From Linanthus parryae (taxonomy: Eukaryota > Streptophyta > Magnoliopsida > Ericales > Polemoniaceae): a stretch of DNA of 64,000 nt. The notes beneath the pieces are model-generated. The model saw nothing but the letters and a program-made list of their open reading frames with translations, made no database searches and had not been told where the DNA came from. The stretch is taken from contig JALGPY010000005.1 of assembly GCA_023055425.1 (NCBI GenBank), forward strand, positions 2,815,501 through 2,879,500, read 5' to 3'. A program made the position numbers and the translations under genes. Shown here piece after piece: positions 1 to 11,266 of this stretch. Positions within the stretch are counted from its first letter, which is position 1; the number at the start of each line of letters is the position of its first letter.

Positions 1-1060
1 ATAGCAAGGCACAAGAGATAAAGCGACAGTGTACCTTTCACTAATCTATTAATATTATTACTATATTTCTCAAAAAAAAGGAACGAAACCAAAACCCACA
101 ACCCAAAAAACCCTCTCCATCTTCTTCTTACTCTTCTTCTAAACCCTATTGGTTCTCAACATCTCAACCCTGAAAACCCACAAATATTTGGCTTTGTAAC
201 CACTCTAATCTCGATTGGAACAACAACCAAAAAACCACTCCAATCTCAAAATAAAAGACGAATCAGAACTTGTAAGCTTCGACAGATCCATAGAAGAAGG
301 CGAAGGAGGAGGAAGACGGCGAAAATGAGCTTGAAAGCTTCACCTTTTTCGTAAACCTCCTACTTCCTCTCTGATTCAAACCCAACCTTCATCATTACTG
401 CCCTCTCCGATGACCTGAACTCGGAAACCACCTCCAGATTCACAAAAACCCAGAACCCAATTGACCTTGATCATCTCACCCAAGAGAAGATGGAGGTAGA
501 GCCGGAGATCTTTTCAAATTTTATAATTAAACTTTTTTCAAGATGTGATTGAAATTAAACCAGAGGTTTCTCTACCTTTATTTCAACCACATTTTGAAAA
601 TCATAGTCTAGAAATAAGATATATCTGTCCTTGTACCTGGCACTGTTGAAGCTTGTAACACAAACCTAACCCAACAACTTTTTTACATAATGCAAAGCTA
701 ACTTTGTACAACCACTGAAGAGCCCTCAATATACATAGCTATGTCCATATCAATTTGTAGGAAGTGGTATCTTATAACACCATTAATTCTACGTCTCTTA
801 TTTCGATGACTCTAGAAAATAACAATTCAGTTGTGGCAATATATAATATTATAGCACATCTTGAAACACAGTCCGCGTCATGACCAGCGTATACTGATTA
901 GTTATTATTTATTATAAAAGACAAAGATCACATAGGTTGATAAGGTACATATAACCCTTAGAGAAAAGAAAATCCAAAACATATAGATAGGTAGATAGTT
1001 TGGCAAAACGTGAGCCTTATTCAGATGATGGATGAGAAATCCCACCGCCAGTAGTAGTGC
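1..1060. other. intergenic, no supported gene
   Basis: The first 500 bases are rich in CT and AAACCC tracts and look like a plant 5' leader, but every reading frame is soon closed by stops, so no coding exon is called. The stretch at 642-720 is similar to 5074-5160, which shows an old local duplication. The rest is AT-rich and holds nothing else I can support. Confidence 0.4.
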
Positions 1061-1061
1061 T

Positions 1062-1292
1062 TCACTGCACTGCCTCCTCATTGAGTTTCGTAACACTTTC
1101 AGCCATCCTGCCTCTGTCGCCAATAGTTACTATGAACTCAACGTGTTCGCCATCTTTCAGAAAGCGTTCCACACTCTGGATCCTGGAATAGTGCACAAAG
1201 AGCTCCTTGCTACCATCCTCGGGAGCGATAAAACCATAACCCTTGCTGGGGTTGAACCACATCACGGTACCAGTCTGCTTTGAGGCCTGCAT
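1062..1292 (-). CDS. small cold-shock-domain protein
   Basis: A 76-residue protein that is essentially a single cold-shock domain. It is a beta-barrel fold that in plants binds RNA or single-stranded DNA and acts as an RNA chaperone. The RNP1-like motif KGYGFI (near residue 20) and RNP2-like motif LFVHYS (near residue 33) are visible, preceded by TGTVMWFN, where the family usually has Lys in place of Met. The reading frame stays open upstream of the ATG but only to a TTG, so the ATG at 1292 is preferred; it lies 80 bases downstream of a good TATA box. Typical plant members continue into glycine-rich and CCHC zinc-knuckle segments, which are absent here: the frame stops straight after the domain. 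It could be a genuine domain-only protein or a truncated copy. Family assignment is firm; gene status is less so. Confidence 0.72.
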   Translation of the reverse strand: MQASKQTGTVMWFNPSKGYGFIAPEDGSKELFVHYSRIQSVERFLKDGEHVEFIVTIGDRGRMAESVTKLNEEAVQ

Positions 1293-1370
1293 TGATTCAA
1301 GAGATTTAGTAAACAAACAGCTAGAAATGAATTAAAGCGTGGGTACATGTAACTTCCTCTTCTTGTACTG

Positions 1371-1379
1371 ATATTTATA
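1371..1379 (-). promoter_or_regulatory. TATA box of the cold-shock-domain gene
   Basis: On the minus strand this reads TATAAATAT. It sits about 80 bases before the ATG at 1292, which leaves room for a start site near 1340 and a leader of roughly 50 bases. Confidence 0.5.
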
Positions 1380-2407
1380 GCCCCGACTCAGCTGGATTTT
1401 AAAGGTTGTTTGGCAATGCTTACTAAAGAGCCCGTTTGGTAATTTTTTGTTTTCTAGAATGCTGCTTTTCGAATCCCAAAATCAGTTAGTGTGTTTCGTA
1501 AATTCATTTTTTTTGCTTTCTTGAAAGCAGTTGCTTCCCCACAGCAACTTTTTCAAAAGCAGGAGAGGGGTTGCTTTCTAGAACTGTTTTTCGATAAATG
1601 TATTATTTGACATTCTTATTCATTGTAAAATATCTACAACTATTTATTGTAAGAACACTATTTATTATATCATGTTTATATTGTCATTTCGATAGTAACA
1701 ACAACTCTAAAACACTACCTACCAAACACTAAATCCCGTAGCAGTTGAAACACAAAATGTACAAAACACTTTTCACGTAAATTTTCACAGCAGCTTTCTC
1801 ACATTACTTCCTACACATCTGATTTCTAAAACGCCACAGCATTACAAAACTAGCCCCAACTTTCAGTGCTACTTTACTACTGTTGTTACTTTATTCATTC
1901 ATTAAAACTTAAGAGTAACAATGACATTAACCACATATAGTATGCAAAAGACACAATAAAAAAAACTTAAGTTTGTATCTTTTCTTCAAATCGGCGTTTT
2001 TGTGCCTATTCCTGTTTTTAAATAAGCATGAAAAATTCCATGCCAAATTAATTATTAGAAAAAAATGCTTTAACCAGTTTGAATTTTAAAACAGGGATGC
2101 CAAACATTTGCAATATCTTATTGCATGCCGATTTGCAATATGTCTATAACGTGAAATTCAGAAATTTTCCATCCAAGCACACTTATTATTTGAAGGGTAT
2201 GTTGTTAATATTAATTGAAAAGAAAATAAAAGAGAAATTAACGATAAATGGAAACAAAAACCAAAAATGAAGTGGCAGGTTAAGAGTTGACAAGTTGAGA
2301 GTTACTGTAGTTAACACTTAACATCCCTGGTTGCTATCACATCTGGTGTTCCAGATAAGAAAGTAACAGAGTAAATACTTTCTTGTAGAGGCACCCACTT
2401 CTGCAAT
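1380..2407. other. AT-rich intergenic sequence
   Basis: Low-complexity AT-rich sequence with phrases such as GCCCGTTTGGTAA near 1430 and CTACCAAACACTAAA near 1720 that recall ends of plant non-autonomous DNA transposons. I could not pair them convincingly. No coding region is supported. Confidence 0.35.
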
Positions 2408-2946
2408 GAGCATGTTTGGATGCGAGTAAAGTGAGAGGTCGAGTGTAGTCAATAATCTGAAATTCGGGTCAAACCTCTACCTCAAAATTCGGACATTCGG
2501 ATGAAACCGGAATTCCGAAATTAGAGGCGGAATTCCAGAATTAGAGGCTGAATTACCTCTTTTCCGCATGGTCGTCTACAATTGGCCAACTCCTCTTGAT
2601 GCAATCCGGAAATATTTTAACCGTGGGACGACTCCCTCAATTTGCTCCACATTTTCGAAATTTGAACCCACTCCGTCACTTTTTGAAGAGGATTCCGGTT
2701 TTTACATTTCGGAATCCCGGATTTTGTTTTTAAGAATTCCGGATTTACGCCTGCATTTTTTCTTTTATCAATTAAATACAATCCCGAACACATTTCCTCA
2801 TTCAAGGATTCCAGAAAAAATAACTAAAAGTTTTATTTTTTATAAAATATAGATTATTCTAATTTAATCTACCGCAACCAAACACTATATAATAAATGAT
2901 CTTTTTAGCTCAACCGCTCACTTACGTCAGCTAATCCAAACAGCCC
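2408..2946. mobile_element. MITE-like element with ~35-bp imperfect terminal inverted repeats
   Basis: The left end contains GTTTGGATGCGAGTAAAGTG, and the right end read in reverse complement contains CTGTTTGGATTAGCTGACG followed by TAAGTGAGCGGTTGAG, so the ends pair as inverted repeats. The interior is AT-rich and non-coding. It includes a 20-base tandem repeat of the form GGAATTCCRRAATTAGAGGC near 2510-2550. A target-site duplication could not be fixed, so the superfamily (hAT or PIF type) is open. Confidence 0.45.
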
Positions 2947-3228
2947 CAATACATAGCATCAGATACCACACCTACGCATCACACAAATTTGATCTCCTCT
3001 ACTTTTATTTTTTTCAAAAGGAGTGTTCTATCAAAAGCAAATTCAGCTCCATTTGAACGATTCCAAGTTTCGTATCTTATCTATATGTTTCAATAATTAC
3101 GATTCCAACACGTGAAATTCGAAAATCAACAAGCCAATAGATGGAGGAAGTTTGGACATAATAATCAACCACAACACCTACCGACACCACTTGTTATATA
3201 CTCTGTGAAGATCAAAGACAGCGTCACA

Positions 3229-3423
3229 ATGGCTTCTCAACAGCTTACCACTAAGGTATGCGCGTCTATGTAACAACTCCTTAGTCCCACAATTATAGTG
3301 GAAGCACGAGATTGATATAGGCTTATTCGGAAGTTTTTCAGAATACAAAAAATCAAAAGTTTATATTAACTAGTATAAAAAACTGATAATTGCAGGCTTG
3401 CAGCAACTTGAGGCAGCTAAGGA
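3229..3423 (+). CDS. possible truncated two-exon gene, 5' end only
   Basis: An ATG at 3229 follows a TATA-like TTATATA about 35 bases upstream. It opens a 9-codon exon (MASQQLTTK) ending at a good donor, AAG/GTATGC. An intron of 140 bases (3256-3395) closes at TTGCAG. A second short exon (ACSNLRQLR) runs to a consensus donor, GTGAGT, at 3424. About 85 bases further a Copia LTR begins and no later exon can be seen. I do not recognise the encoded peptide. The evidence is only the order of promoter, start and splice signals; a chance arrangement is quite possible. Confidence 0.25.
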
Positions 3424-3507
3424 GTGAGTTCATACTTGTTTGCACATAACCTTTATCTGTGATGTAGTAGATTTTTTATCAAACTGATGTCACCAAAAGG
3501 TCGAGGG

Positions 3508-3735
3508 TGTTGAAGTTCTTAGGGTTCTTGAGAAAGTACAGAAAGGAAAGAGGTAGAATAAAGAGAGGATGTGAAGAAATAGATGTACTTTATTTAAGTT
3601 CCAACAGAATACACAATACAGTATTTATATTATCTGTATCTCTGTAACTAACCACAAAAACTATAATAAACTCACACACTACGATGAGTGATGCCCTTGC
3701 TGTTTAAAGTGACATTTCTCATTAGGCCTTGTACA
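3508..3735 (-). repeat. putative 3' LTR of the old Copia fragment
   Basis: On the plus strand this 228-base segment begins TGTTGAAG and ends TTGTACA, giving TG...CA ends. It is preceded on the element strand by a purine-rich GAGGGAGG tract that could be the polypurine primer. The matching 5' LTR is not present. Confidence 0.45.
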
Positions 3736-5072
3736 TTTCTATAGCCTCCCTCAAACTTAGCTCACTTAGACACTTGAGTGAGCTGACGTTTGATCTTTAT
3801 GTCCAAGAACTGTGAGTGAGACAAGTGCTATAGTCATGACGTCTGTAACCTGATCTTTGGAGGGCACATAGGAAATAGCTACATGTCCTGCAATCACCGT
3901 TTCCTCTCACAAAATGGTAGTCTATTTCTATATGTTTAGTCCTAATATCACACCAGTGTTGAGGTAAAGAATATGGTACTCCCAAATCATGCAGCAAATA
4001 AGTAAGCCATTATACCTAAGAAGCCACAACTGACAATGCTCTATACTATCCCTCTGTAGATGATTTAGCCACTGTGGGTTGTTTCTTGGACACCAAATTG
4101 TGGCCTAAATGCACACAGTACCCAATGGTGGATCTTCTGTCTTCTATACACCCAGCCCAATTAGCATCACTGTATGCAGCAATATTGAATGGAAAATCGG
4201 ATGTCACAAACTCCAAACCCTGACCAAGACTGCCTTTGACATCTCAGTGTTCTCCTCAGAGATTGAAAATCTATTACAGTAGGTGCATATGTATGGTAGG
4301 CACAGAACATTGAAGTACGGTAGTGCTCCAACAATGCTCCTGAAAAATGCAGTATTTAAACGAGTGAGAGGTTGAGCTAATGCTATAGGTAGTAGAAGGC
4401 ACCACAATTGGGGTAACCACTGACATGATGTCACTCAAACCAGCTTTCAATAAGAGATCAGTAGCATAAATTGTTTGATTAAAACAACCCATGAGCATTC
4501 TTAGACACCTCAATTCCAGCAAATAATTCAGAGCACCCAAATCTTTTAAGGAAAATTGTCGCTGCATACTGCAGTAAAATGTCAATAATAGCACAGTCAC
4601 TCCCTGTGACTAATATGTCATCAACATAGACAAGCACCGACACAACCACAGAGGAAGATTTTAGAACAAGCAGAGAGGTATTTGCACTACTGATTAGAAC
4701 CTCTGAGCCAAAAGAAAGTATGAAAACTTTTGATGCCAAGCTCGAGGACCTTGTTTAGGTCAATTCAAGAACTTTTTCAACCAGCACACGTATTTAAGAT
4801 ACTATGCACAAAAACCATCAGGCTGCCCCATAACAACTTCATTGAGATTAATATGTAGAAAAGCATTTGAGACACCCCAATTTTCTGGCTAAGGCGTAAA
4901 ACAAGACAACCCTCACAGTTATGTGTTTTGCTACTAGACTGGATGTCTCAGTATAGTCAAGACCAAATTCTTAAAAATACCCCTTGGCTACTAATCTAGC
5001 CTTGTATCTAGCTATGTGACCATCTGCTCCTCTTTTGATCTTATACACCAACTTCAACCCAATAGCCTTCCT
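3508..5072 (-). mobile_element. degenerate Ty1/copia retrotransposon fragment
   Basis: Minus-strand translation in broken frames gives Copia polymerase pieces. YKIKRGADGHIARYKARL-like sequence lies near 5000-5070, a reverse-transcriptase core VYVDDILVTGS near 4620, and the RNase H end TKHIEIDYHFVR near 3930. The order (reverse transcriptase then RNase H) and the ADDxE-type integrase missing upstream show a 5'-truncated Copia element. Frameshifts and stops are frequent, so it is an old, inactive copy. A probable 3' LTR lies at 3508-3735. The truncated end at about 5072 abuts sequence shared with 642-720. Confidence 0.75.
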
Positions 5073-5073
5073 A

Positions 5074-6060
5074 CTGTTGAAGCTTGTAACACAAACCTTA
5101 CCTAACATCTTTTTACATTATATACGATGCAAAGCTAACATTATATAGTCATTGTCATACAAAAATTCCTATCATTGAACCACAATGTAATAATTATTGA
5201 CTGCGAATGGCATCTAACCATGTTTGAAGAGTTCGTTGATGACATTAATGTAATCCCGCTTTTGTTGACAGGTCCTCTTACATTTGGAAACGAGTGTGAG
5301 ACAGAGCAAGAGAGCAAGTATAAGCCAATAATTTAGTTTCATTAAGTCAAGATGAGAAAGATGATGATAACCATACTTGAGATAAGCCCCAACCAAGAGA
5401 CTGAGAACATGTAAGATTCCAGCCCAATTTCCACCATATGCTTAACACCGGCCTGCATCAATAGCTGCATGTGTCAAAATCGGCGTAGATTAATTTACAA
5501 AGACAACCATAGAGAAGAACAACAAGTATAAACCGCGTATTTGTGGTAACTGTCACATGCTATATCACCTGTGACTCCTTGAGTACCCCCGGCAAGAAGA
5601 CGTGTGAATCATGATAAAAAAAAAAAAAAAAAAAAAAAAAAGCATGCAGAGATTTCACATTGAATGGACAAACACTCTCTACATGTGAATGTACCCTTGC
5701 TTGGTCGCTGGTGTGAACTAAAATTATATAAGTAAAAACATTTCCAAATCATACGTTGAAGGATCACAGAAACTAGGAAATGGCTGTACTTAAACATAGG
5801 TCTTACTGTTCAACAACAGAAGACATAGCCATGGTAAAAGTTTGCCTAACATGGACGCAGGTGCCTATTGATGTAGAAGTATTGCAGTACGACAAATTCT
5901 CAAGGCGTGCACAGAGGTCAGTTCTGCATTGGAACCTCACAAGGCTTCAACACACGAACAATACAAGGGTTTCAAAACTGAGGAATAAGGCTACATTCAC
6001 ATCAGAGCGCAAACTTAGGAAAAAAAATTGAATCTCCAACTTCATGCCTTGTTACACAAT
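5074..6060. repeat. diverged copy of the non-mTERF block that travels with the array
   Basis: This stretch aligns in order with 53480-54440 and, more loosely, with 12073-12650, 31935-32470 and 45108-45660. The shared phrases include GTTGATGACATTA, AGATGATGATAACCATACTT and CACATTGAATGGA. It contains several short open frames (for example 5214-5396 minus, with a hydrophobic stretch LNYWLILALLLCLTLV), but none is preserved between copies. I do not recognise a protein. Confidence 0.5.
5616..5641. repeat. poly(A) tract, 26 bases
   Basis: An uninterrupted run of A splits a stretch that is continuous in the related copies at 12360 and 32220, so it is an insertion or an expanded microsatellite. Confidence 0.8.
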
Positions 6061-6179
6061 TGAACTTGCTAATGGGCTGTGTAACATAGCAAAGAATGTA
6101 AGCTCTTATCCAAATATCTCATACCGACCCTATGGAATATTATACCTGAAACGACCCATTCTCTTTCACATATTAGATC

Positions 6180-6312
6180 AATATCCAAGTCCTGGTTCAT
6201 GGGGACTGATTTTCCATAAATAAATATCCATGAGGCCCGGGACGTCATTCTCGTATTTGGTCACAAACTTGTCTATTAAATCTTTCTCCTTGGTTCTTAA
6301 GATAGTGCGTGA
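6180..6312 (-). pseudogene. mTERF 3'-end fragment
   Basis: Minus-strand sequence matches the C-terminus of the intact genes: the segment for FVTKYE-type residues, then the D(I/V)PGLMDIYLWKISP-like end, in the same order as at 59640-59770. Nothing upstream of this C-terminal part is present, so it is a truncated relic of another array copy. Confidence 0.7.
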
Positions 6313-6439
6313 GGATCAGCTAACAAAGGCAAGCATAATCCAACGATGAAAGAGCATCTTCTATTTCTATGAGGAACTCTAACTGAACTGCCCGTAACTA
6401 AATCACGACTCAGAAAAACATGAAAACCAGAAAAAAAAG

Positions 6440-6910
6440 AAAAAAAATAGCTCATTCAATATGGCAATGGTGTTTGATTGAAGAAAAGGCATTTGGAAGT
6501 TAAACCAAGGATGTGCAGTCATACATTCATCCTAATGATAGACAATGCTTTTGTGATTTCAACCTCATTGTTCGTTCTATAGCAGCATAAGAAAAGCAGA
6601 ACAAGAGCTTCAAAAGAGAGACAAATTGAATCAAAATGATAAACGGGTGATTTCTACTGCTATCTGGGATGGATGTGTAAACGACCCTGAACAAAACCAA
6701 ATAAAAAACGTAGAAATGTGATTGCCAGTGAAACCTATTTCATTCACTACAGCAATGGCATATGAGAATAGTAGTACAGGGACCAAACAAAGGTTTTGTG
6801 AATACAAACCATGCCATTGCTACAACACAAGATCTAAATCAAGAGTATCAAATGACTCAAAAAATTTAGCTGGTAGTGAAGTTCCATACGAACTACCAAG
6901 TTCTTAGCAA
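6440..6910. repeat. mTERF downstream-flank repeat
   Basis: Related to 59040-59640, 52330-52700 and 63490-63790, the sequences lying just beyond mTERF stop codons. It includes the recurring phrase in which CATCCTAATGATAGACAATG is followed by TTTTGTGATTTC. A short plus-strand frame at 6722-6907 contains KQRFCEYKPCHCYNTRSK, resembling a motif at 59290-59370, but no start, stop or length is conserved. Confidence 0.5.
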
Positions 6911-7039
6911 CAACTAAATAGCAAATGACAGTATTTATACTCCCCTGACTGCAACTACCAATAAAAAATAATGGAAGAGAAGTTCGATAAGAATAATTAC
7001 CTCTTCAATAGCAACAACTCCATTCCTTTTGCATGAGGC

Positions 7040-7172
7040 CTGGGGATATTTGATCAAATTATTGTCTCTTGTGGTCTGAAATTCCCTAAATAATATCCAT
7101 GAGGAAGACATACATTTCGGGTCCAACCTGAATGCCATGAGAATCTCCTCATCAGACAAGCCACATTTCCAG

Positions 7173-7213
<41 letters not shown>

Positions 7214-7225
7214 CATTTTCATATC
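7040..7225 (-). pseudogene. mTERF fragment, internally deleted and split by poly(A)
   Basis: Minus-strand reading gives CGLSDEEILMAFRLDPKCMS, the motif of the intact genes about 130 residues before their C-terminus. It is then joined directly to 3'-flank sequence, so everything from about KCMS to the last few residues is gone. A 38-base poly(A) run interrupts the upstream side. No function is expected. Confidence 0.75.
7173..7210. repeat. poly(A) tract, 38 bases
   Basis: The run lies exactly where intact paralogues have the short codon stretch between the CATTTCCGG-type and CTCCATTTTC-type phrases. No clear target-site duplication flanks it. Confidence 0.8.
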
Positions 7226-7229
7226 CCAG

Positions 7230-8015
7230 TGAACATACTGCGCTATACCATTGGATGCTCATAATTGGGCAAATTATGATTTTGACGTAATCCTCGTGTT
7301 TCTGCTACATATAATCTAGAAATCATTCACAGTTCAAATTCTCTAAATGAGAAAGCAACAATGGATACAGGCATACAGCAATAAGTTAACAAAGGCAAGG
7401 ATAAAACATGCCTTGGTCAATGGCCAGTGGCAGATTTGAGCCACATCCCATTTCAAGAACCCCAGCTTGAGCATGAGTGTATGTTTGAGCCCTATCCATG
7501 TACGAACTACAGAAACATCTGTGAGGTCCCTGTCTTGGCCTTACCTAATTTGTATTATGGCTATTAGAGAGTTTTGTCTCATGATAACAAAAAGCTCCCT
7601 CTCGCTTTTCCACCACTAGACATAGACCAAGTAAAGACTTGTACTATACAAAGTTTACAAAAATCTGCTTGAAGTTCAGGAGTTCGATTCAATTTAATGA
7701 TGCAAGAGTATCATCTATAGCTCTGAATGGAACTCTAAATGACACACAAGTAATTAAATCAAAACTTAGAGAAACTAACGACCATAAAAAATAAGAATAG
7801 TTCATTCAATATAGCAATGGTGTTGCAATGAAGAGAGTTAAAATAAGGTTGTACAGTCGTATATACAATGATTTCGTGATTTCAAACCTCGTAGATCGTT
7901 CTAATGCAGCATCAGAGAAGCCAACCAAGAGCTGCAAGTGAAGTTCCATAAGAGTTATCACTTTATCAACAACAATTCTCCATCCCTTTTCCATGAGGGC
8001 AGGGACGTCAACTGA
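7230..8015. other. mTERF downstream flank, non-coding
   Basis: Matches the segment that follows other array genes, including the phrase ATCAGAAAGCAACAATGGA with small changes (7350) and the GAGAGTTCCATCTCATGAT-type phrase. No conserved reading frame was seen. Confidence 0.5.
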
Positions 8016-8595
8016 TCAGGGTATTGGTTCTTGAGGGCTGAATTTTATTTTACCTAAATAAATGTCCATGAGGTCTGGGACATCATCCTCATATTTCTTC
8101 ACGAACTTGTCTATGAAATCTTTCTCCTTGATGGATAAGAAAGTACGGAGGGAGATACATTTCCTTAGCAACCCCTTCCCCTGCAGGTATCTAACAACAG
8201 TGCATCGAGGGATGGTCCTTTTCTCTAAACTTAAATTTAGCACAGCTGGACTCGCGACAACATGAACCGGCTGCCAACCCATCTTCTTTACGAAATAATT
8301 CATTGCTTGCTCAATTTTGCCCTCTGACAAAGACATTAGAGAGGTGGGTGTCTGTAAAACCATACCTTTTGAGAAGGGCTTTGGTTGCCTCTGCCTTGGG
8401 GCCCAGATCTGGTTCGGATTTAGGATTGCTTCTGCTGTTCAGAGAGCAGAGAACCCCTTCTCCTCCGTCTTCATTCGTCGATAGGAGTGCCGCCGGTGAT
8501 GTGTTCCGGTCAATGTGCAGATTAGTCGTGATAAAATGCCATGAAGATGAGAAGGAGGAGGCACTAGGAAGCCTAGGTTTTCACCAGAGCATCAT
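8016..8595 (-). pseudogene. mTERF pseudogene with a large internal deletion
   Basis: Both ends of an array gene are present. The 5' end has the paired ATG ATG start at 8595 and the linker region; the 3' end has 95 codons of good C-terminal sequence (MSLSEGKIEQ through GKIKFSPQEPIP). About 690 bases covering the central mTERF repeats are missing. At the junction, the YGFTDTHLS frame runs into the MSLSEG part in a different frame. Codon 5, CGA (Arg) in relatives, is TGA here. These three defects make a functional protein very unlikely. The preserved C-terminal frame suggests the loss is fairly recent. A Stowaway-like MITE lies 47 bases upstream of the old start codon. Confidence 0.9.
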
Positions 8596-8641
8596 CTTCC
8601 TTCGCAATCGAAATGACAGTGAAGGGTAGAGTGCAAGTATA

Positions 8642-8895
8642 CCAGTCTGTTTGTTCTCATTTGATTTTTTTTTTTTTTTTTACTCTGGGTCATTTTGATC
8701 GGGTGATTTGGATAGCAAAATTATACGATTTTTTGATAATTTGTTTACCTTATTATAAAGCAATTTTTCATCTACAACACCATGAAAAAAATTATCAAAA
8801 AATCACATTAGTTTGCTATTCAAATTACCGGGTCAAAGTGACACAGTGAATAGTGACAAAAATTAAATTAGGTACAAAAAGGAGAGACAGAGTAG
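8642..8895. mobile_element. Stowaway-like MITE
   Basis: About 254 bases flanked by TA. The ends pair imperfectly (CAGTCTGTTTGTTCTCATTT against CTCTGTCTCTCCTTTTTG in reverse complement). The inside shares GGGTCA...TGATTTGGATAG and its inverted partner with the MITEs at 21525 and 56183. Transposition would have needed a mariner-type transposase in trans. Confidence 0.6.
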
Positions 8896-8989
8896 TAGAA
8901 TGTAAAGTGTTTTAGAGGGAAATGGCCACCTAAGAAGATAGGGAAGGAGACATAAATATTCCCACTCTCATATAATGCAAGTAGTAAAT

Positions 8990-9930
8990 TGAGTTGAGTG
9001 TAAAATGCAAAAGGCATTTGAGTGAAAGACATGGCCAATGCCTTGGATCCCCGGAGACACGTCAGACTCGGCACTGCCTCGGATTTTCCTTCAGATGTAT
9101 CCAAATCTTAAAGTCGCAGACTTCATTATCTCAAGCACTCATGGAATATCACTCTTGTAGGGAATTTTTTCACAATTATCCAGATTCGATTAATCCGTTG
9201 CAACCCACTTGTCTGAATCGAATTCAATGATACAATTGATTAAAAAACATCTTCTTCATGATCCTTCATGGTTAAATCTGCATACAACTTGGTTTCCCCG
9301 GCTCCAAACATCAGAGTCAGTCAATTCCCCCAAAAGTAGAAAAATTATCAAAATTGTTGGGAAACTATGCCCATAACCAAATATCTTATTCTTCTTTTGA
9401 AAATGCATATCTGGGCCCCTCCCAAATAAGGATAATCTCCGCAGGCGTCACGCCCCAATTCAAAATATCACTGCCGACATCTGCGGAAACTCGGATGAAA
9501 CAATTACTCACCCTTTTTACATGCTCCCATGCTCGCTCGATCTGATTTGGTTCTCACATTGGCTACAGGATTACGGCAAAAAACGGCCACCACCTTCAAC
9601 AACAACTTCTTGGACTTGTTGTTAGCATCTCCATACCCAACCAACATAATAACTATTATTCTAGTCCTTCGGTAAATTTTGCTCGCTAGGAATTCGACGA
9701 CTATGAAACAAGTTAATGTTTCGCCATCAAATTCTCTCACTGCCATAACACTACTCGAATCACGCAATAGTTATCGAACATTGACAAAAACGACATCAAG
9801 AGCATCATTTGGTTACCAAAACAACATATAGCCATGTCTACTCCCGCTATCGACAACCTCCTTGTCCTCCCACTACTGCAAACCAACTAATTGCATCTTT
9901 TCTGGGGGACGTCACTTGAAAATTTGGGGA
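8990..9930. other. mTERF 5'-flank block, non-coding
   Basis: Aligns with 42485-43260 and in part with 17395-17520 and 21790-22090. Shared phrases are GATCCCCGGAGACACGTCA, ATGTATCCAAATCTTAAAGT and TTGGACTTGTTGTTAGCATC. This is the sequence normally found upstream of array genes. Frames are short and differ between copies. Confidence 0.5.
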
Positions 9931-9934
9931 ACCG

Positions 9935-10275
9935 TCGGTTGTGGCTTTGGTAGATGCAAACAACCACGAAATTGGAAGCGTCAATATCTCTTCAGCATCC
10001 TCCCCTCTCCAGGCGAAAGCATGTGGATTCTTTAAGGCCCTTAAATTGCTGTTGTTCGTTAGTTACACAGACATTCATCTCCATATATAGTGCAAAGTTC
10101 TTGTCCGTCATTTGCAACAACAATGCTTTCGTCCAGACATACATATGCTGCTCATAGACATCCATGACTATGCCAAAGTTTTTTTGTTACTGTAAGGTGT
10201 CATTTGTTATTCGAAACTTTGTTGATTCAGCTCACGACTTAGCTCATATTGTTGTAAGGTCTCGACCAGACCAAC
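9935..10275 (+). pseudogene. RNase H-like domain relic (copy 1)
   Basis: Plus-strand translation gives FGEPSVVALVDANNHEIGS, then a PLQAKA...FKALKLLL stretch, then HLQQQCF in another frame. This order recalls the RNase H-like domain of plant non-LTR elements and their domesticated relatives: a catalytic-type D in the first strand, then the (A)EA..AL helix. Stops and frameshifts break it. The copy at 43300-43644 is better preserved. Confidence 0.4.
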
Positions 10276-11266
10276 TCCTTTGATTTTCTTGTTATATACT
10301 TCGTTTAAAAAGTGTAAGAGACTATATCCCAATGAGAACAGAAAACCACAACGACCAACAAGAAACAAACTAACAAGCCTAACAAAACCACTTCTGAAAA
10401 CATAAGTAGGCCTTAATGGAAAAAGGCTGAAAGGCCCCAATACAACCTCAAAACATAAAAATTGGCCCAACGATGTCCAAGAGCCTCCAAATTCCTCCAC
10501 TGGCTCCACATGCCCCAAAAGCCCAACAGCCCAAGAGCCATGTCCTGGCCCAGAACCCCATCCAAACCCTACAACGGTGGCGGAGGGACGGCGGCTGCAT
10601 GGTGGTCTCCAACCTGGATGCAAGAAAAAACCATAACCACGAGAGTCGGCAAAGCAGCAACAGCCCTCCTAAACCAAGTGGAGGGACCTTTACGTCGCCC
10701 AAATGTCGGGGATTAGAGGTGGCTCTAGATATTGTCGGTGTGCGGTGAGGGGACTGCTCCGAGGGGCTCTTCTAAGACGGGGTTCCAGCCTAGTCAATGG
10801 GGGACAGAGCAGCCCCACAATCGGGGGAGGGAGAGGGGACAACTACCAGAAGCATATTTATAACCCGGGGGAAGGGGGCGAGTACTGGGGATAATCCACA
10901 GGGGGTGCAGAGCCTCGCCGATCCAGACGGGAACGGAGGCAGCAGCGACGGCGGGAGAGGAGAGGGTGGCAGCAATGTCAGAGAGGGCGGAGAAGGGCAT
11001 GGGTTCTCATATCCACGTCTCCGGCGGCGAGTCGGCGGGACGGAGAAAGGAGGGGAGAGTAGGATGGGGTAATTTGAAAATCTTACCAGAGTCTCATAGA
11101 GGGGATAACCGACTTCGGTACCGGCGTTTAAGCCGACTGACCTACCATATATGAGCAGAAACCGACGAGATAGGACCTCTAACAGAGTCCGGCAGGGAGC
11201 GGTACGAAACTGAGTAGAAGGGCGCGACGCGGCGATTTGCGGCGACAGCTAGGACGACTTCATCAT
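10276..11266. other. GC-rich spacer, no gene assigned
   Basis: Base composition switches to GC-rich, and overlapping open frames of 60-140 codons appear on both strands. That pattern is expected from composition alone. The minus frame 10207-10623 ends in a hydrophobic stretch and NEVYNKKIKG, which is weakly LINE-like. No motif supports a gene call. Confidence 0.35.
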
